Notes: a model not told the origin generated them from the letters alone. 64,000 nucleotides of DNA from Lactobacillus gasseri ATCC 33323 = JCM 1131 (GCF_000014425.1 NC_008530.1:868001-932000), one strand, 5' to 3'. Shown: positions 49,178 to 57,632, counted from the first letter of the stretch. Translations and numbers: made by a program.

Positions 49178-50101
49178 ATGTCTAAAGAAAATGATAAGTT
49201 AATCAAACAATTTCAAGATTACTTGAACTATGAACGTAATTATAGTAAAAATACTGTAAGCTCTTACTTAAATGATCTAGATGAAGCAAAACAATTTTTT
49301 AAAGAAAATGGTGGCTTTGGCGGCTGGGATAAAGTTAAAAGTCGCGATGTCGAGATTTTCTTACAAAGTTTAGCTGCACAGAATAGGTCTAGAACAACCC
49401 AGGCACGTAAGATGTCGAGCTTGAGATCTTTTTATCGCTTTCTTGTTAAGCGAGAAGTGTTAGAAAATGATCCCATGCAGACAATTAGCTTAAGATTAGG
49501 AGAGAAGAAGCTACCACAGTTCTTCTATGAAAAAGAGATGCGACAAGTCTTTGATAGTCTTGCTGGTCATGATAAGTTGGTAGTGAGAAATCGCGCCATG
49601 TTTGAGCTTTTTTATGCGACAGGGATGCGGTTAAGTGAGATGGCATCTTTGAAGCTAGATCAGATTGATTTTGATTTAAAGATTATCTTAGTTCATGGGA
49701 AGGGTAATAAAGATCGCTATGTTCCTTTTGGAAAAGATGCACTTGATGCTTTAAGAGAATATCGTGATGATGTTCGGCTAGCTCTACTTGGTCAGAATGA
49801 AGATTTGGGCTATGTATTTTTGAATAATCGCGGTCAAAAATTAACTGGTCGCGGGATTGAATATATTATGCAACAAGTTTTCATTAAGGCTGGAGTTGGA
49901 GGAAAGGTTCATCCCCATATGCTTAGACACTCTTTTGCAACTGAAATGCTCAATAATGGGGCAGACCTGAGAAGTGTTCAGGAATTATTAGGGCATGAAT
50001 CTTTATCTACGACGCAGATTTATACGCACGTTACGATGAAGCATTTACAAGCAGATTATCAAAAATTTTTCCCAAGAAAAGATAAGAAAGACGAGGCATA
50101 A
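49178..50101 (+). CDS. xerC: Site-specific tyrosine recombinase XerC
   Basis: Partner of XerD in chromosome dimer resolution. 307 residues. SAM-like N-terminal domain (YLNYERNYSKNTVSSYLNDL, about 13-32) and catalytic domain with TGMRLSEMASLK (about 149), GKGNKDRYVPFG, HPHMLRHSFATEMLNNGADL (about 243-262) and LGHESLSTTQIYTHV (about 270). The call as XerC rests on the trmFO-xerC-hslVU order typical of Firmicutes. It lies two bases after trmFO. Confidence 0.94.
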   Translation: MSKENDKLIKQFQDYLNYERNYSKNTVSSYLNDLDEAKQFFKENGGFGGWDKVKSRDVEIFLQSLAAQNRSRTTQARKMSSLRSFYRFLVKREVLENDPMQTISLRLGEKKLPQFFYEKEMRQVFDSLAGHDKLVVRNRAMFELFYATGMRLSEMASLKLDQIDFDLKIILVHGKGNKDRYVPFGKDALDALREYRDDVRLALLGQNEDLGYVFLNNRGQKLTGRGIEYIMQQVFIKAGVGGKVHPHMLRHSFATEMLNNGADLRSVQELLGHESLSTTQIYTHVTMKHLQADYQKFFPRKDKKDEA

Positions 50102-50105
50102 TAAT

Positions 50106-50630
50106 ATGACGACAATTTGTTCTGTTAGATACAACAATCAAACAGCCATCGCAGGCGATGGTCAAGTTACCTTAGGTGAAAAGGTAATTGCTAAGGCAAC
50201 TGCAAAAAAAATCAGAAGAATTTACCACGATCAAGTAGTAATTGGTTTTGCCGGTGGTGTGGCAGATGCAGTTAGCTTACAAGATATGCTTGAAGGAAAG
50301 CTTGAAACTTATTCAGGTGATTTACGTAGAGCTGCTGTTGAAATGGCACAAAGCTGGAGAAAAGATCCAACTTTAGCTAAATTGCAGGCGATGGTAATTG
50401 CCTTTAATGACAAGGATTTATTATTGATTTCTGGTAATGGTGAAGTTCTTGAACCAGATGAAGATGTGGTAGCTATTGGTTCAGGTGGTAACTTTGCACA
50501 AGCAGCAGCAATTGCAATGACTCGCCACAGTAGCGGGATGAGCGCAAGTGAAATTGCCAAAGAAGCAGTTAAGATTGCTTCTGGAATTGATGTCTTTACT
50601 GATGACCACATTACTACTGATGAAATCTAG
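50106..50630 (+). CDS. hslV: ATP-dependent protease peptidase subunit HslV
   Basis: Proteasome-related peptidase forming a double ring with HslU. 174 residues. After Met removal the N-terminal Thr becomes the nucleophile (MTTICSVRYNN); GDGQVTLG (about 18), GFAGGVADA (about 44) and AIGSGGNFAQAAA (about 123) are conserved. GAGG nine bases upstream. It is followed 10 bases later by hslU. Confidence 0.96.
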   Translation: MTTICSVRYNNQTAIAGDGQVTLGEKVIAKATAKKIRRIYHDQVVIGFAGGVADAVSLQDMLEGKLETYSGDLRRAAVEMAQSWRKDPTLAKLQAMVIAFNDKDLLLISGNGEVLEPDEDVVAIGSGGNFAQAAAIAMTRHSSGMSASEIAKEAVKIASGIDVFTDDHITTDEI

Positions 50631-50640
50631 GTGAAATATT

Positions 50641-52035
50641 TTGACTGAAGAAAAAACTCCAAAACAAATTGTAGAATTACTTGATAAATATATTATTGGC
50701 CAAAATGAAGCTAAAAAGTCTGTTGCGGTAGCCTTATATAACCGTTACCGTCGTTTGCAACTACCTAAGCAAATGCAACAAGACATTACTCCCAAGAACA
50801 TGTTAATGGCTGGTCCTACTGGCGTTGGTAAGACTGAAATTGCACGTCGCTTGGCTAAAATTGTTGACGCACCTTTTGTAAAAGTAGAAGCAACTAAGTT
50901 TACTGAAGTAGGTTATGTTGGACGTGACGTTGAGTCAATGGTTCGTGACTTAGTTGAAGAAGCAGTTCGCATGGAAGAAAAGGAACAATTCGATCGTGTT
51001 AAGTTGCAAGCAACTAAGAAAGCAAATAACCGTTTAGTTAAGTTAATTGTTCCAGGTATTAAGCGTGAAAACCGCGAAAATTCAATGCAGCAAATGATGC
51101 AGATGCTTTCTGGCAACTTCAACATGAATCAAGCTCAAGATAATGAAGAGGTAACTGACGATATTCGCAATGAACGTCTTAGCGTAGCTGATCAACTTAA
51201 TAAGGGCTTACTTGAAAATCGTGAAGTAACAATTGAAGTTGAACAAGCACCTAAGGTTAACCCAATGGGCGACATGATGGGCCAAATGGGAATTGATATG
51301 TCGAGCTTGATGGGTGACTTAATGCCTAAGAAGACTGTTAAGCGTACTTTGAAGGTGTCAGATGCACGTGAAGTTTTAATTCAAGAAGAATCTAAGAAGT
51401 TAATTAATTACGATTCTCTCTACCAACGAGCAATAGAGCGTACTCAGCAAAATGGAATTATCTTTATCGATGAAATTGATAAGATTACTGCTGGTAACAA
51501 GAAGACTTCTGGAGAAGTTTCTCGTGAAGGTGTCCAAAGAGATATCTTGCCAATTGTTGAAGGCTCAACCGTTTCAACTAAGTACGGCCCTGTATCAACT
51601 GATCATATTCTCTTTATTGCAGCTGGTGCCTTTGCTGAAAGTAAGCCAAGTGATTTGATCCCAGAATTGCAAGGGCGTTTTCCAATCCGGGTTGAATTAA
51701 ACGCCTTAACTCAAGAAGATTTTGTCAAGATCTTGAAGGATCCTCAAAATTCACTTTTGAAACAATATATTGCACTTCTTAAGGCTGATGGCATTAAGCT
51801 AGTCTTTACTCAAGAAGCAATTGATCGTATTGCTCAAATTGCCTTTGAAGTAAATCAAGGCACTGACAACATCGGTGCTCGTCGTTTAGCAACTATCTTA
51901 GAAAAGCTGCTCGAAGATGTGCTTTACGAGGGACCAGATATGAACATGGGCGAAATTACTATTACTCAAAAGTATGTTGACCAAAAATTGAGTGATATAA
52001 TTATCAATAAGGACTTAACAAAATTTATTTTGTAA
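50641..52035 (+). CDS. hslU: ATP-dependent protease ATPase subunit HslU
   Basis: AAA+ unfoldase feeding HslV. 464 residues. Starts with TTG, set by AGGTGAA seven bases upstream. N-terminal [20 protein letters not shown], Walker [16 protein letters not shown] (about 59), intermediate I-domain (about 110-250), Walker [11 protein letters not shown] (about 274), and the C-terminal KFIL tail that inserts into HslV. The Met-rich I-domain segment ([20 protein letters not shown]) is characteristic. Confidence 0.96.
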   Translation: MTEEKTPKQIVELLDKYIIGQNEAKKSVAVALYNRYRRLQLPKQMQQDITPKNMLMAGPTGVGKTEIARRLAKIVDAPFVKVEATKFTEVGYVGRDVESMVRDLVEEAVRMEEKEQFDRVKLQATKKANNRLVKLIVPGIKRENRENSMQQMMQMLSGNFNMNQAQDNEEVTDDIRNERLSVADQLNKGLLENREVTIEVEQAPKVNPMGDMMGQMGIDMSSLMGDLMPKKTVKRTLKVSDAREVLIQEESKKLINYDSLYQRAIERTQQNGIIFIDEIDKITAGNKKTSGEVSREGVQRDILPIVEGSTVSTKYGPVSTDHILFIAAGAFAESKPSDLIPELQGRFPIRVELNALTQEDFVKILKDPQNSLLKQYIALLKADGIKLVFTQEAIDRIAQIAFEVNQGTDNIGARRLATILEKLLEDVLYEGPDMNMGEITITQKYVDQKLSDIIINKDLTKFIL

Positions 52036-52062
52036 TTTTAGTAGATAAAGAGAAGTTAAATT

Positions 52063-52950
52063 ATGGATTATCAATTAAAAAATAATTTTTTAACGGTAAC
52101 GCTTTCTGATCATGGTGCTGAAATTCAAAGCGTTAAAGATGTAAACAGTGGTCGAGAATATATCTGGCAAGCTGATCCTAAGATTTGGGGTCGTCATGCG
52201 CCAGTTTTGTTTCCTGTAGTTGGTCGCTTAAAGGGTGATCAATATACTTATGATGGTAAGACTTATCATATGGGACAACATGGTTTTGCAAGAGATTCGC
52301 AGTTTACTGTTGAAGAACAAGATGATAAGCACATTATTTTTCTTCTAACTTCTAATGAAGATACTAAAAAAATGTATCCATTTGATTTTGAGTTAAGAGT
52401 AACTTACAGCTTAGTTAATAACTTGTTATCAGAACATTTTACTGTAACTAATAAAGATACTAAGGAAATGATCTTTGGTATTGGTGGTCACCCTGGCTTT
52501 AATTTGCCAACTGATAATGGCTTGACTAAGAATGATTATTACTTCAAATTCGACCCGTCCATGGATCACGTGAAAATTCCATTGAAGGCACCTTACCTTG
52601 ACTGGGATAATCGTTCATTGCTTGCAACAGACTCGTTGTTTGAAATTAGCGATGAGTTATTTAAAGATGATGCTTGGGTCTTTGAATTAAAGCAGCCTAA
52701 TAAGATTTCTATTAGAACTGATAAGAGTGATTATCATATCAACGTTAAAATGGAAAATGCACCATTTGTTGGTTTATGGTCACAATATCCTAAGTCTGGT
52801 AATTACATTTGTATTGAACCATGGTGGGGTATTGCGGACACTTTAGATAGTGATGGTCAGTTAGAGCACAAGCGTGGAATGAATCACATTGCTCCAAATG
52901 AGGTTTGGGAGAATGGATTTACAATTGCTTTTCACGATAAGGCTAAGTAA
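52063..52950 (+). CDS. Aldose 1-epimerase family protein (LacX-like)
   Basis: 295 residues with the galactose mutarotase fold. HAPVLFPVVGRLKGD (about 46), MGQHGFARD (about 72), GGHPGFNLP (about 145) and the CIEPWWGIAD segment (about 262, Glu base) match the LacX-like subgroup of aldose epimerases. Such enzymes interconvert sugar anomers; the sugar is unknown. Weak ribosome binding site (AGAGAAG). It follows hslU by 27 bases and may be cotranscribed. Confidence 0.87.
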   Translation: MDYQLKNNFLTVTLSDHGAEIQSVKDVNSGREYIWQADPKIWGRHAPVLFPVVGRLKGDQYTYDGKTYHMGQHGFARDSQFTVEEQDDKHIIFLLTSNEDTKKMYPFDFELRVTYSLVNNLLSEHFTVTNKDTKEMIFGIGGHPGFNLPTDNGLTKNDYYFKFDPSMDHVKIPLKAPYLDWDNRSLLATDSLFEISDELFKDDAWVFELKQPNKISIRTDKSDYHINVKMENAPFVGLWSQYPKSGNYICIEPWWGIADTLDSDGQLEHKRGMNHIAPNEVWENGFTIAFHDKAK

Positions 52951-52960
52951 TTAAAGTTTT

Positions 52961-52995
52961 AAGACTTTGGTTGAGAAATCAAAGTCTTATTTTTA
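52961..52995 (+). terminator. Terminator after the epimerase gene
   Basis: AAGACTTTG (52961-52969), 10-base loop, CAAAGTCTT (52980-52988), then ATTTTTAT. Confidence 0.85.
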
Positions 52996-53008
52996 TATAG
53001 GTGAAAAA

Positions 53009-53611
53009 ATGAAAATCGGATATCTGAAGAATTTGGGTAGACATGAATTAGAGCAAGCGGCAGCTAAGTGGCAGGCTTTACATGAAAATGAAAAAGTCGA
53101 GTTAGAGCCAGTTGGTTTTGATGAAATCGAAACTAAGATTCAAGATGGCGAAGTAGATGCGGTCTTAGTTAATTCTAGAAATACCATTTATCAGACACTT
53201 GCAAGTTATGCAGTAAGTGATATTGCCTTACTTGCTTTAGTTCAGGCAGGTAATTTTAATAAGTATCAGCAAACTGTTGAATTAGGTGAGTTGAGAAATG
53301 TGCCATGTATTATAGTTGCTTCAGTAGCAGATGAGAAGAGCGAGTATCATTATCTAAAAGACATTTTGAGTATAAAGAACGATCTGATCGCAGTTGAAAC
53401 TTTAGGTGAAGCCATTTTGATGGTTGAATCTGGGTCAGGTTACTTAATAATGAATGAAATGACAGCAAGTCACGTAGATGATGACCAGGTGCAGAAGCTG
53501 TTTTTGCTCAGGGATGGTAAGCAGTTGCGTGAAAAATACGTTTTGCTTGCTAAATCGGATGATTCACAAGTAGCAGAATTTAGTAAGATACTGCGAGAGA
53601 ATATTAATTAA
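53009..53611 (+). CDS. LysR-type effector-domain protein lacking the DNA-binding domain
   Basis: 200 residues resembling a LysR substrate-binding domain (periplasmic-binding fold), starting directly with MKIGYLKNLGRHELEQAAAK, the first strand after the linker in a complete LysR regulator. The N-terminal helix-turn-helix (about 60-90 residues) is missing; a terminator sits just upstream, so it was not simply missed. ATG 53009 has TATAGGTGAAAAA upstream; a longer reading at 52967 would run through the terminator hairpin. It may be a remnant still translated, or a sensor without DNA binding. Confidence 0.7.
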   Translation: MKIGYLKNLGRHELEQAAAKWQALHENEKVELEPVGFDEIETKIQDGEVDAVLVNSRNTIYQTLASYAVSDIALLALVQAGNFNKYQQTVELGELRNVPCIIVASVADEKSEYHYLKDILSIKNDLIAVETLGEAILMVESGSGYLIMNEMTASHVDDDQVQKLFLLRDGKQLREKYVLLAKSDDSQVAEFSKILRENIN

Positions 53612-53651
53612 AGTAAAATAATTATGTAAAGTAGTTTAAAGTTAATCTTTA

Positions 53652-53686
53652 AAAAAACGTCCAGTGTAAAAAGCTGGACGTTTTTT
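53652..53686 (+). terminator. Terminator after the LysR-effector gene
   Basis: AAAAAACGTCCAG, nine-base loop, CTGGACGTTTTTT: long perfect stem with T-tract. Confidence 0.93.
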
Positions 53687-53710
53687 CACACCTTGTGATA
53701 TACAAGTTCC

Positions 53711-53750
53711 CATTCTATTGCGAAGTTTGGTACAATAGAATGTATGTTCT
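53711..53750 (+). promoter_or_regulatory. Promoter with inverted repeat and LexA-like box for the YdjM gene
   Basis: Extended -10 TGGTACAAT (53728-53736). CATTCTATTG (53711-53720) and CAATAGAATG (53733-53742) are a perfect 10-bp inverted repeat with a 12-base gap. AGAATGTATGTTCT (53737-53750) differs by one base from the Gram-positive LexA core GAACNNNNGTTC and would lie on the transcription start. E. coli ydjM is SOS-regulated, which supports the reading. Confidence 0.5.
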
Positions 53751-53769
53751 ATAGAGAGGGTGAAAAGAA

Positions 53770-54333
53770 GTGCTAACAAAATCACATCGAATTTGTAGTA
53801 TTGCAATCGTTGAGCTAAGTTTATTGTTAACTAATCGTTTGCTAATTGATCCAGTTAACAACATAATTATTCTAGCTGCAACTGCAATCGGCGCTTCTTT
53901 ACCTGACATTGACGAATACAACAGTTCAGCAAGTAAGAAGTCAGTAATCAACTTCAGCCTTTTTCTTAGACATCGAGGGATTACTCATTCTTTTCTTGGC
54001 TGGGCCTTTTTTTCTGGTGGCTTATATTACTTAATGAATAAGTTCATTCCCATTCGAATCAATAATTTAACTTCGCAGAATTACTGGAGTGCACTTTGGT
54101 TTGGACTAGTAGTTGGCTATTTTTTGCATTTAATTCAAGATAGCTTCAGTAAGCAGGGAGTAGAGTGGTTAGCGCCGTTTTATAAGAAAAAGAAAAAATC
54201 TCCATTTCATTACAAAGTTGGTGGCTGTTTTGAAAAATTTTTGACTATCATGTCCTATTTAGCTGTCGTGACGATAACTTTTTACTGGATCTGGATTTCA
54301 TTAACACCAGCGACGCAAGTCTTTTTGTTTTGA
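53770..54333 (+). CDS. YdjM-like membrane-bound metal-dependent hydrolase family protein
   Basis: 187 residues with four hydrophobic helices. Conserved metal-type residues appear in THSFLGW after FLRHRGI (about 57-70), in ASLPDIDEY (about 41-49) and in GYFLHLIQDSFSKQGV (about 118-133), the pattern of the YdjM/DUF457 family. The true substrate is unknown. Starts with GTG, set by AGAGAGGGTG upstream. Behind a LexA-like box. Confidence 0.8.
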   Translation: MLTKSHRICSIAIVELSLLLTNRLLIDPVNNIIILAATAIGASLPDIDEYNSSASKKSVINFSLFLRHRGITHSFLGWAFFSGGLYYLMNKFIPIRINNLTSQNYWSALWFGLVVGYFLHLIQDSFSKQGVEWLAPFYKKKKKSPFHYKVGGCFEKFLTIMSYLAVVTITFYWIWISLTPATQVFLF

Positions 54334-54372
54334 AAAGTCATTGACAACCTGTAAGATAAGTAGTGGGGGGAA

Positions 54373-54390
54373 GACTCCAAGAGAGGAGTC
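54373..54390 (+). promoter_or_regulatory. Hairpin sequestering the ribosome binding site of the small peptide
   Basis: GACTCC (54373-54378), AAGAGA loop, GGAGTC (54385-54390). The ribosome binding site GGAG is fully paired, six bases before the ATG at 54396. TTGACA (54341-54346) may be a -35, but I find no good -10 at normal spacing. Confidence 0.6.
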
Positions 54391-54395
54391 CTAGT

Positions 54396-54506
54396 ATGTC
54401 CCAATTATTTGTAATAGCTGGTTTAATTAGTCTTTTGTCTGTTGCAATCGATCTTAAAAGTAAAGCTATTCCAGTTGAAAATGACACGGTCCACAAAGGA
54501 CGATAA
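54396..54506 (+). CDS. Small hydrophobic peptide, type I toxin-like
   Basis: 36 residues: MSQLFVIAGLISLLSVAIDL (one membrane helix, about 3-20) followed by a polar tail KSKAIPVENDTVHKGR. Size, single helix, charged tail, a ribosome binding site locked in a 5' hairpin and an own terminator at 54518-54551 match the layout of Fst/TxpA-like type I toxins, although the residues do not match a family I know. An antisense RNA from the opposite strand would be expected but cannot be shown from sequence. No database family is claimed. Confidence 0.5.
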   Translation: MSQLFVIAGLISLLSVAIDLKSKAIPVENDTVHKGR

Positions 54507-54517
54507 TTGAAATTAAG

Positions 54518-54551
54518 TGACCAAGAGTTAAAATCGCTCTTGGTCATTTTT
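54518..54551. terminator. Terminator after the small peptide
   Basis: TGACCAAGAG (54518-54527), nine-base loop, CTCTTGGTCA (54537-54546), TTTTT. Perfect 10-bp stem. It could also end an antisense RNA, though the reverse T-tract is poor. Confidence 0.88.
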
Positions 54552-54602
54552 AGTTTAGCCAGTATACTGATAATAATAGAAACTTTTTAAAGGATACGAA
54601 TA

Positions 54603-55064
54603 ATGGATTCAAATAACTTGATTTTTGTAAAATTAGAGCACAAGCGATTGCTCTATAATCTGATTGCCGATGTTTTGCTTATTGTTGGAGCAATTTTAAT
54701 CTTTAGACAGCCAGCTATGAGCTTGGTAGTTCAATTGCTAGGTTCTTTAATGATTATTGTTGCAACAATTTTTACAATTCTTTCTTTTAAGATCAGAAGC
54801 AGTAAGCAATATCGCGCTCTGTCATTATTAGTTAAAAACGAGCCGACCAGTCTTAAGGAAATTGTGAATTCGTTTGGCGCAGGGATGACTTTTTTAGCTC
54901 TGTTTATGGCTCTTAGCTTTATAGTAATAATAGTCATCTTCTTTTTCTTGCTTTGTCGATCATGGATTAAGGCGTTACTATTTTTTATTACTTTTGAAAC
55001 GGTGATTGATCTAAAAAACTTTATGAATAATCTCACAAAATTGAAGGATGAAAGCATGATCTAA
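54603..55064 (+). CDS. Hypothetical membrane protein
   Basis: 153 residues, four membrane helices (about 20-36, 40-64, 92-120, 122-136), no recognised family. AAAGGATACG precedes the ATG. A candidate promoter is TTGGTC (54540-54545), 17 bases, TATACT (54563-54568). The terminator overlaps its 3' end. Confidence 0.65.
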   Translation: MDSNNLIFVKLEHKRLLYNLIADVLLIVGAILIFRQPAMSLVVQLLGSLMIIVATIFTILSFKIRSSKQYRALSLLVKNEPTSLKEIVNSFGAGMTFLALFMALSFIVIIVIFFFLLCRSWIKALLFFITFETVIDLKNFMNNLTKLKDESMI

Positions 55065-55079
55065 GCTTTCATCCTTTTT
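55046..55079 (+). terminator. Terminator overlapping the end of the preceding gene
   Basis: GGATGAAAGC (55046-55055), nine-base loop containing the stop codon, GCTTTCATCC (55065-55074), TTTTT. Confidence 0.9.
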
Positions 55080-55118
55080 ATATCAATGAAAATATTTGTG
55101 ATTTCTTGAGCATATTGC

Positions 55119-55147
55119 TTTACTTTTAATTTTAAATCCGATAAGAT
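55119..55147 (+). promoter_or_regulatory. Candidate promoter of the YeiH gene
   Basis: TTTACT (55119-55124), 17 bases, TAAGAT (55142-55147). It implies a leader of about 108 bases. In the leader, AATCAATTTATA (55180-55191) can pair imperfectly with TATAAAATTGCAGATT just downstream; no known riboswitch class is recognised. Confidence 0.4.
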
Positions 55148-55262
55148 ATTATCTATAAGAAATTTTGCTTTCTAGAGAGAATCAATTTATAACACTATAA
55201 AATTGCAGATTCCGTAAATTTTCCTGGGTTGGAATAGGCAATTAAACTGGAGGTATTTTTTA

Positions 55263-56294
55263 TTGATAAGTATTGTTAAAAGTAGATCATTTGGTTTAGC
55301 AGCAGTAATGACTTTAATTTGTTCTGTTGCTGGAATTTTTATTGCTAAATTGCCATATCTTAACTTAATTGGTGCTTTAGTAATTGCACTGTTACTGGGA
55401 ATATCTTTGCAGGTTTTACCAGTAGGGGTTAGAGAAGAAGCAGCCCCTGGGATTGGATTTATTTCTAATAAGTTTTTGAGACTCGGAATTATCTTACTCG
55501 GCTTTAGGCTTAATTTAACCAAGTTAGCTGATGCCGGTATTAAAACTATTTTAGTAGCGATGTTGGGCGTTAGTGGCACAATCATCCTGACTTACTGGTT
55601 AAGTAAAAAATTCGGTGCCGAAGATGAATTAGCAGTTTTATCTGCTTGCGGTACTGGTATTTGCGGAGCAGCTGCTGTAATGGGTGTTTCTCCTCAAATT
55701 GAGAGCCGGGATGAAGAGCGCAAGAGAGAAAATGAAGTTCTTGCAGTTGCCGTTGTTTGCGTAATGGGAACAGTCTTTACATTATTTGAAATTGTGATTA
55801 AGCCAATGCTGGGATTGACTGATTCACAATTTGGAATTGTAGCTGGAGGTTCTTTACATGAAATTGCACATGCAGTTGCAGCAGGGAATGCCTTTGGTGA
55901 AGCTAGTTTAGATAGTGCCTTGATTATGAAACTTTCCCGCGTTCTGCTTTTAGCTCCTGTTGCTTTGATTGTTGGTTACTGGTATCAACGAAGACTGGTT
56001 AAAGAGAGTACGCAAGATCATACGCAAGCACCTAAAAAATTACCAATTCCATGGTTCTTAGGTGGCTTCATCTTGACTAGTATTTTAGGAACTTTCTTAC
56101 CATTTCCACCAGTAGTTTTGGACGGTTTAGTTCAAGCAGCATACGTATTCTTAGGAATGGCAATGGCTGCTCTTGGAATTTCTGTTAACTTTAACGTGAT
56201 TTTCAAGCGCGGTGGTACAGTCTTTGGCGCTGCGGCAATTAGTTCAACTTGTTTAATGATCTTCATGATTATCATGAGTAAATTATTCTTTTAA
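55263..56294 (+). CDS. YeiH/UPF0324 family membrane transporter
   Basis: 343 residues, about ten membrane helices. Family signatures: GIILLGFRLNLTKLADAG (about 76-93), LSACGTGICGAAAVMG (about 126-141), VAGGSLHEIAHAVAAG (about 199-214). Relatives are described as putative sulfate exporters, but the substrate here is unproven. TTG start, set by CTGGAGG nine bases upstream. Bidirectional terminator follows. Confidence 0.87.
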   Translation: MISIVKSRSFGLAAVMTLICSVAGIFIAKLPYLNLIGALVIALLLGISLQVLPVGVREEAAPGIGFISNKFLRLGIILLGFRLNLTKLADAGIKTILVAMLGVSGTIILTYWLSKKFGAEDELAVLSACGTGICGAAAVMGVSPQIESRDEERKRENEVLAVAVVCVMGTVFTLFEIVIKPMLGLTDSQFGIVAGGSLHEIAHAVAAGNAFGEASLDSALIMKLSRVLLLAPVALIVGYWYQRRLVKESTQDHTQAPKKLPIPWFLGGFILTSILGTFLPFPPVVLDGLVQAAYVFLGMAMAALGISVNFNVIFKRGGTVFGAAAISSTCLMIFMIIMSKLFF

Positions 56295-56301
56295 ATATAG
56301 T

Positions 56302-56347
56302 AAAAAGACGATTGCACATTATTAATTGTGCAATCGTCTTTATTTTT
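56302..56347. terminator. Bidirectional terminator after the YeiH gene
   Basis: AAAGACGATTGCACA (56304-56318), eight-base loop, TGTGCAATCGTCTTT (56327-56341), then ATTTTT. Serves the YeiH gene and the convergent LysR remnant. Confidence 0.93.
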
Positions 56348-56795
56348 GGTCATATTTACTCCATTGGTCTTGCAATTTTTCAATTAAAGGCTGGACTCGG
56401 TCTTTGTTTTGTTTTAGGTAACAAGCGTAAAATTTCTGATGCGCTACTTCATCTTTTAGTGGACGAACTCTGCGATTATCAGGTAAATTATGTCCCCATT
56501 GAGAATCTAAACTCGTTAAATTTGTCGTAAAGAAAGGTAAAACAGAGTATTGTAGAATCTCGCTGTATTCACTGGATTCATTTTGAAAAATGATTTTGCT
56601 ATCTGGAATCTCGTCTTGGTAAATCTTAGTCCAAAAGCCAATTGGTGAAGGGCTTAAGATTGTTTTGCCTTTGAGCATCTTGAATGATAGTTCTTTATTT
56701 TTATTCAAGTTACATTCAGCTGGTAAGTTAACAGACATTGATTCTGTACCTAAGTAAGTTGAGGTAATATCGCGGTCTTCAATGGGAAAGTTAAG
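56340..56795 (-). pseudogene. LysR-family regulator remnant (C-terminal effector domain)
   Basis: About 150 residues of a LysR effector domain, reading FPIEDRDITSTYLGTESMSV onward to a QPLIEKLQDQW end. The HTH and first half of the effector domain are gone. The only start is a TTG produced at the break. The 5' edge coincides with the 5' edge of an ABC-F fragment on the other strand, so one deletion removed the start of both genes. Confidence 0.75.
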
Positions 56796-56999
56796 CAAAA
56801 GCGGGTTGCGTTAGCTAAGTCATTAGTTGAAAAGGCAGACTTATATTTGTGGGATGAGCCGGCTAATTACTTAGATGTGTTTAATCAAGATCAGTTGATT
56901 AAGTTATTGCGGGAAGTTAAGCCAGCTATGTTGTTGATTGAACATGATAAGTACTTTATTGAGCAAGTAGCAGATCAACGGATCGTTATATCGAATTAA
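56790..56999 (+). pseudogene. ABC-F ATPase remnant (C-terminal end)
   Basis: 68 codons (56793-56996) with no start: QKRVALAKSLVEKADLYLWD then EPANYLD (Walker B with the D-loop), LLIEHDKYFIEQVADQ (H-switch), stop TAA 56997-56999. This is the end of the second ABC domain of an ABC-F protein, a family that includes ribosome-protection factors such as Lsa/Vga types. The first domain, linker and second Walker A are missing. Confidence 0.8.
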
Positions 57000-57012
57000 A
57001 CTGCATTTAAAA

Positions 57013-57054
57013 GGAGGATGATTTACAGCATTAGTGTAAAATCATCCTCTTTTT
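57013..57054. terminator. Terminator after the ABC-F remnant
   Basis: GAGGATGATTTACA (57014-57027) pairs with TGTAAAATCATCCTC (57035-57049), one bulge, TTTTT after. It also faces the convergent toxin gene. Confidence 0.9.
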
Positions 57055-57062
57055 GAGTATAG

Positions 57063-57374
57063 TTAGAATTCTAGTCGCATTTGTTTGTTGCTGAAAAATG
57101 AACCAATGATTATTGTGCGATTCTTTTCGCTCACTCGGCAAAAAATTGCATATTTTTTGCCGATGGTTATTTTGTAAGTCGGTTTATCCAACTGATATTT
57201 TTGATGTACATCCTGATAAAGATAAGGGAAATCAGATAGTAATTGTATATTATGATAAATTAAAGAAATATATTTTGTTATTTCTTTATCGGAAAGAAGT
57301 AGATTATTCTTCCAGTAAGAAATTTCGTTAATTAGGGATGTAGTAAAATGGTCAGAATAAATGATAGTATACAT
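57063..57374 (-). CDS. RelE/ParE-type toxin
   Basis: 103 residues. The fold pattern is that of the RelE/ParE superfamily: MYTIIYSDHFTTSLINEISY, then helices, then YKITIGKKYAIFCRVSEKNR and TIIIGSFFSNKQ. Targets differ in the superfamily (ribosome-bound mRNA or gyrase), so mode of action is open. It starts at the base next to the antitoxin stop codon, so both are translated from one mRNA. Confidence 0.8.
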   Translation of the reverse strand: MYTIIYSDHFTTSLINEISYWKNNLLLSDKEITKYISLIYHNIQLLSDFPYLYQDVHQKYQLDKPTYKITIGKKYAIFCRVSEKNRTIIIGSFFSNKQMRLEF

Positions 57375-57632
57375 TTATTTTCCCCAACCATATTTGCCAA
57401 ACATAGCTTTCATTTCTTTCTCTGTAGCAAAGTTTCCAGTTTCAAAATCTTTAAAACTTTCTTCTATTAATGCACGATCATGTTCTAAATCATTTTTGCT
57501 CAAGTCGATAATTACTCGATGATTTTTTTTATCAATTGTATAGGAAAGTAGCTCTCCATCATGAACTCCCCAGTCTTTTGGAAAAATACTGCCAAGGGAA
57601 TTTCCAATTTTTCTGACTTTTAGTTTTTTCAT
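57375..57632 (-). CDS. AbrB/MazE-type antitoxin
   Basis: 85 residues. N-terminal swapped-hairpin DNA-binding domain (KKLKVRKIGNSLGSIFPKDW, about 2-21) followed by a helical, acidic toxin-binding tail (about 48-85). First gene of the pair; AGAAAGGACGATC precedes the ATG. It should bind its own promoter at the palindrome 57664-57677. Confidence 0.82.
   Translation of the reverse strand: MKKLKVRKIGNSLGSIFPKDWGVHDGELLSYTIDKKNHRVIIDLSKNDLEHDRALIEESFKDFETGNFATEKEMKAMFGKYGWGK

Noticed and set aside
54338-54547. Antisense open frame opposite the 36-residue peptide
   Set aside because: No start signals, product not protein-like. It may overlap an antisense RNA, but that is not a coding claim.
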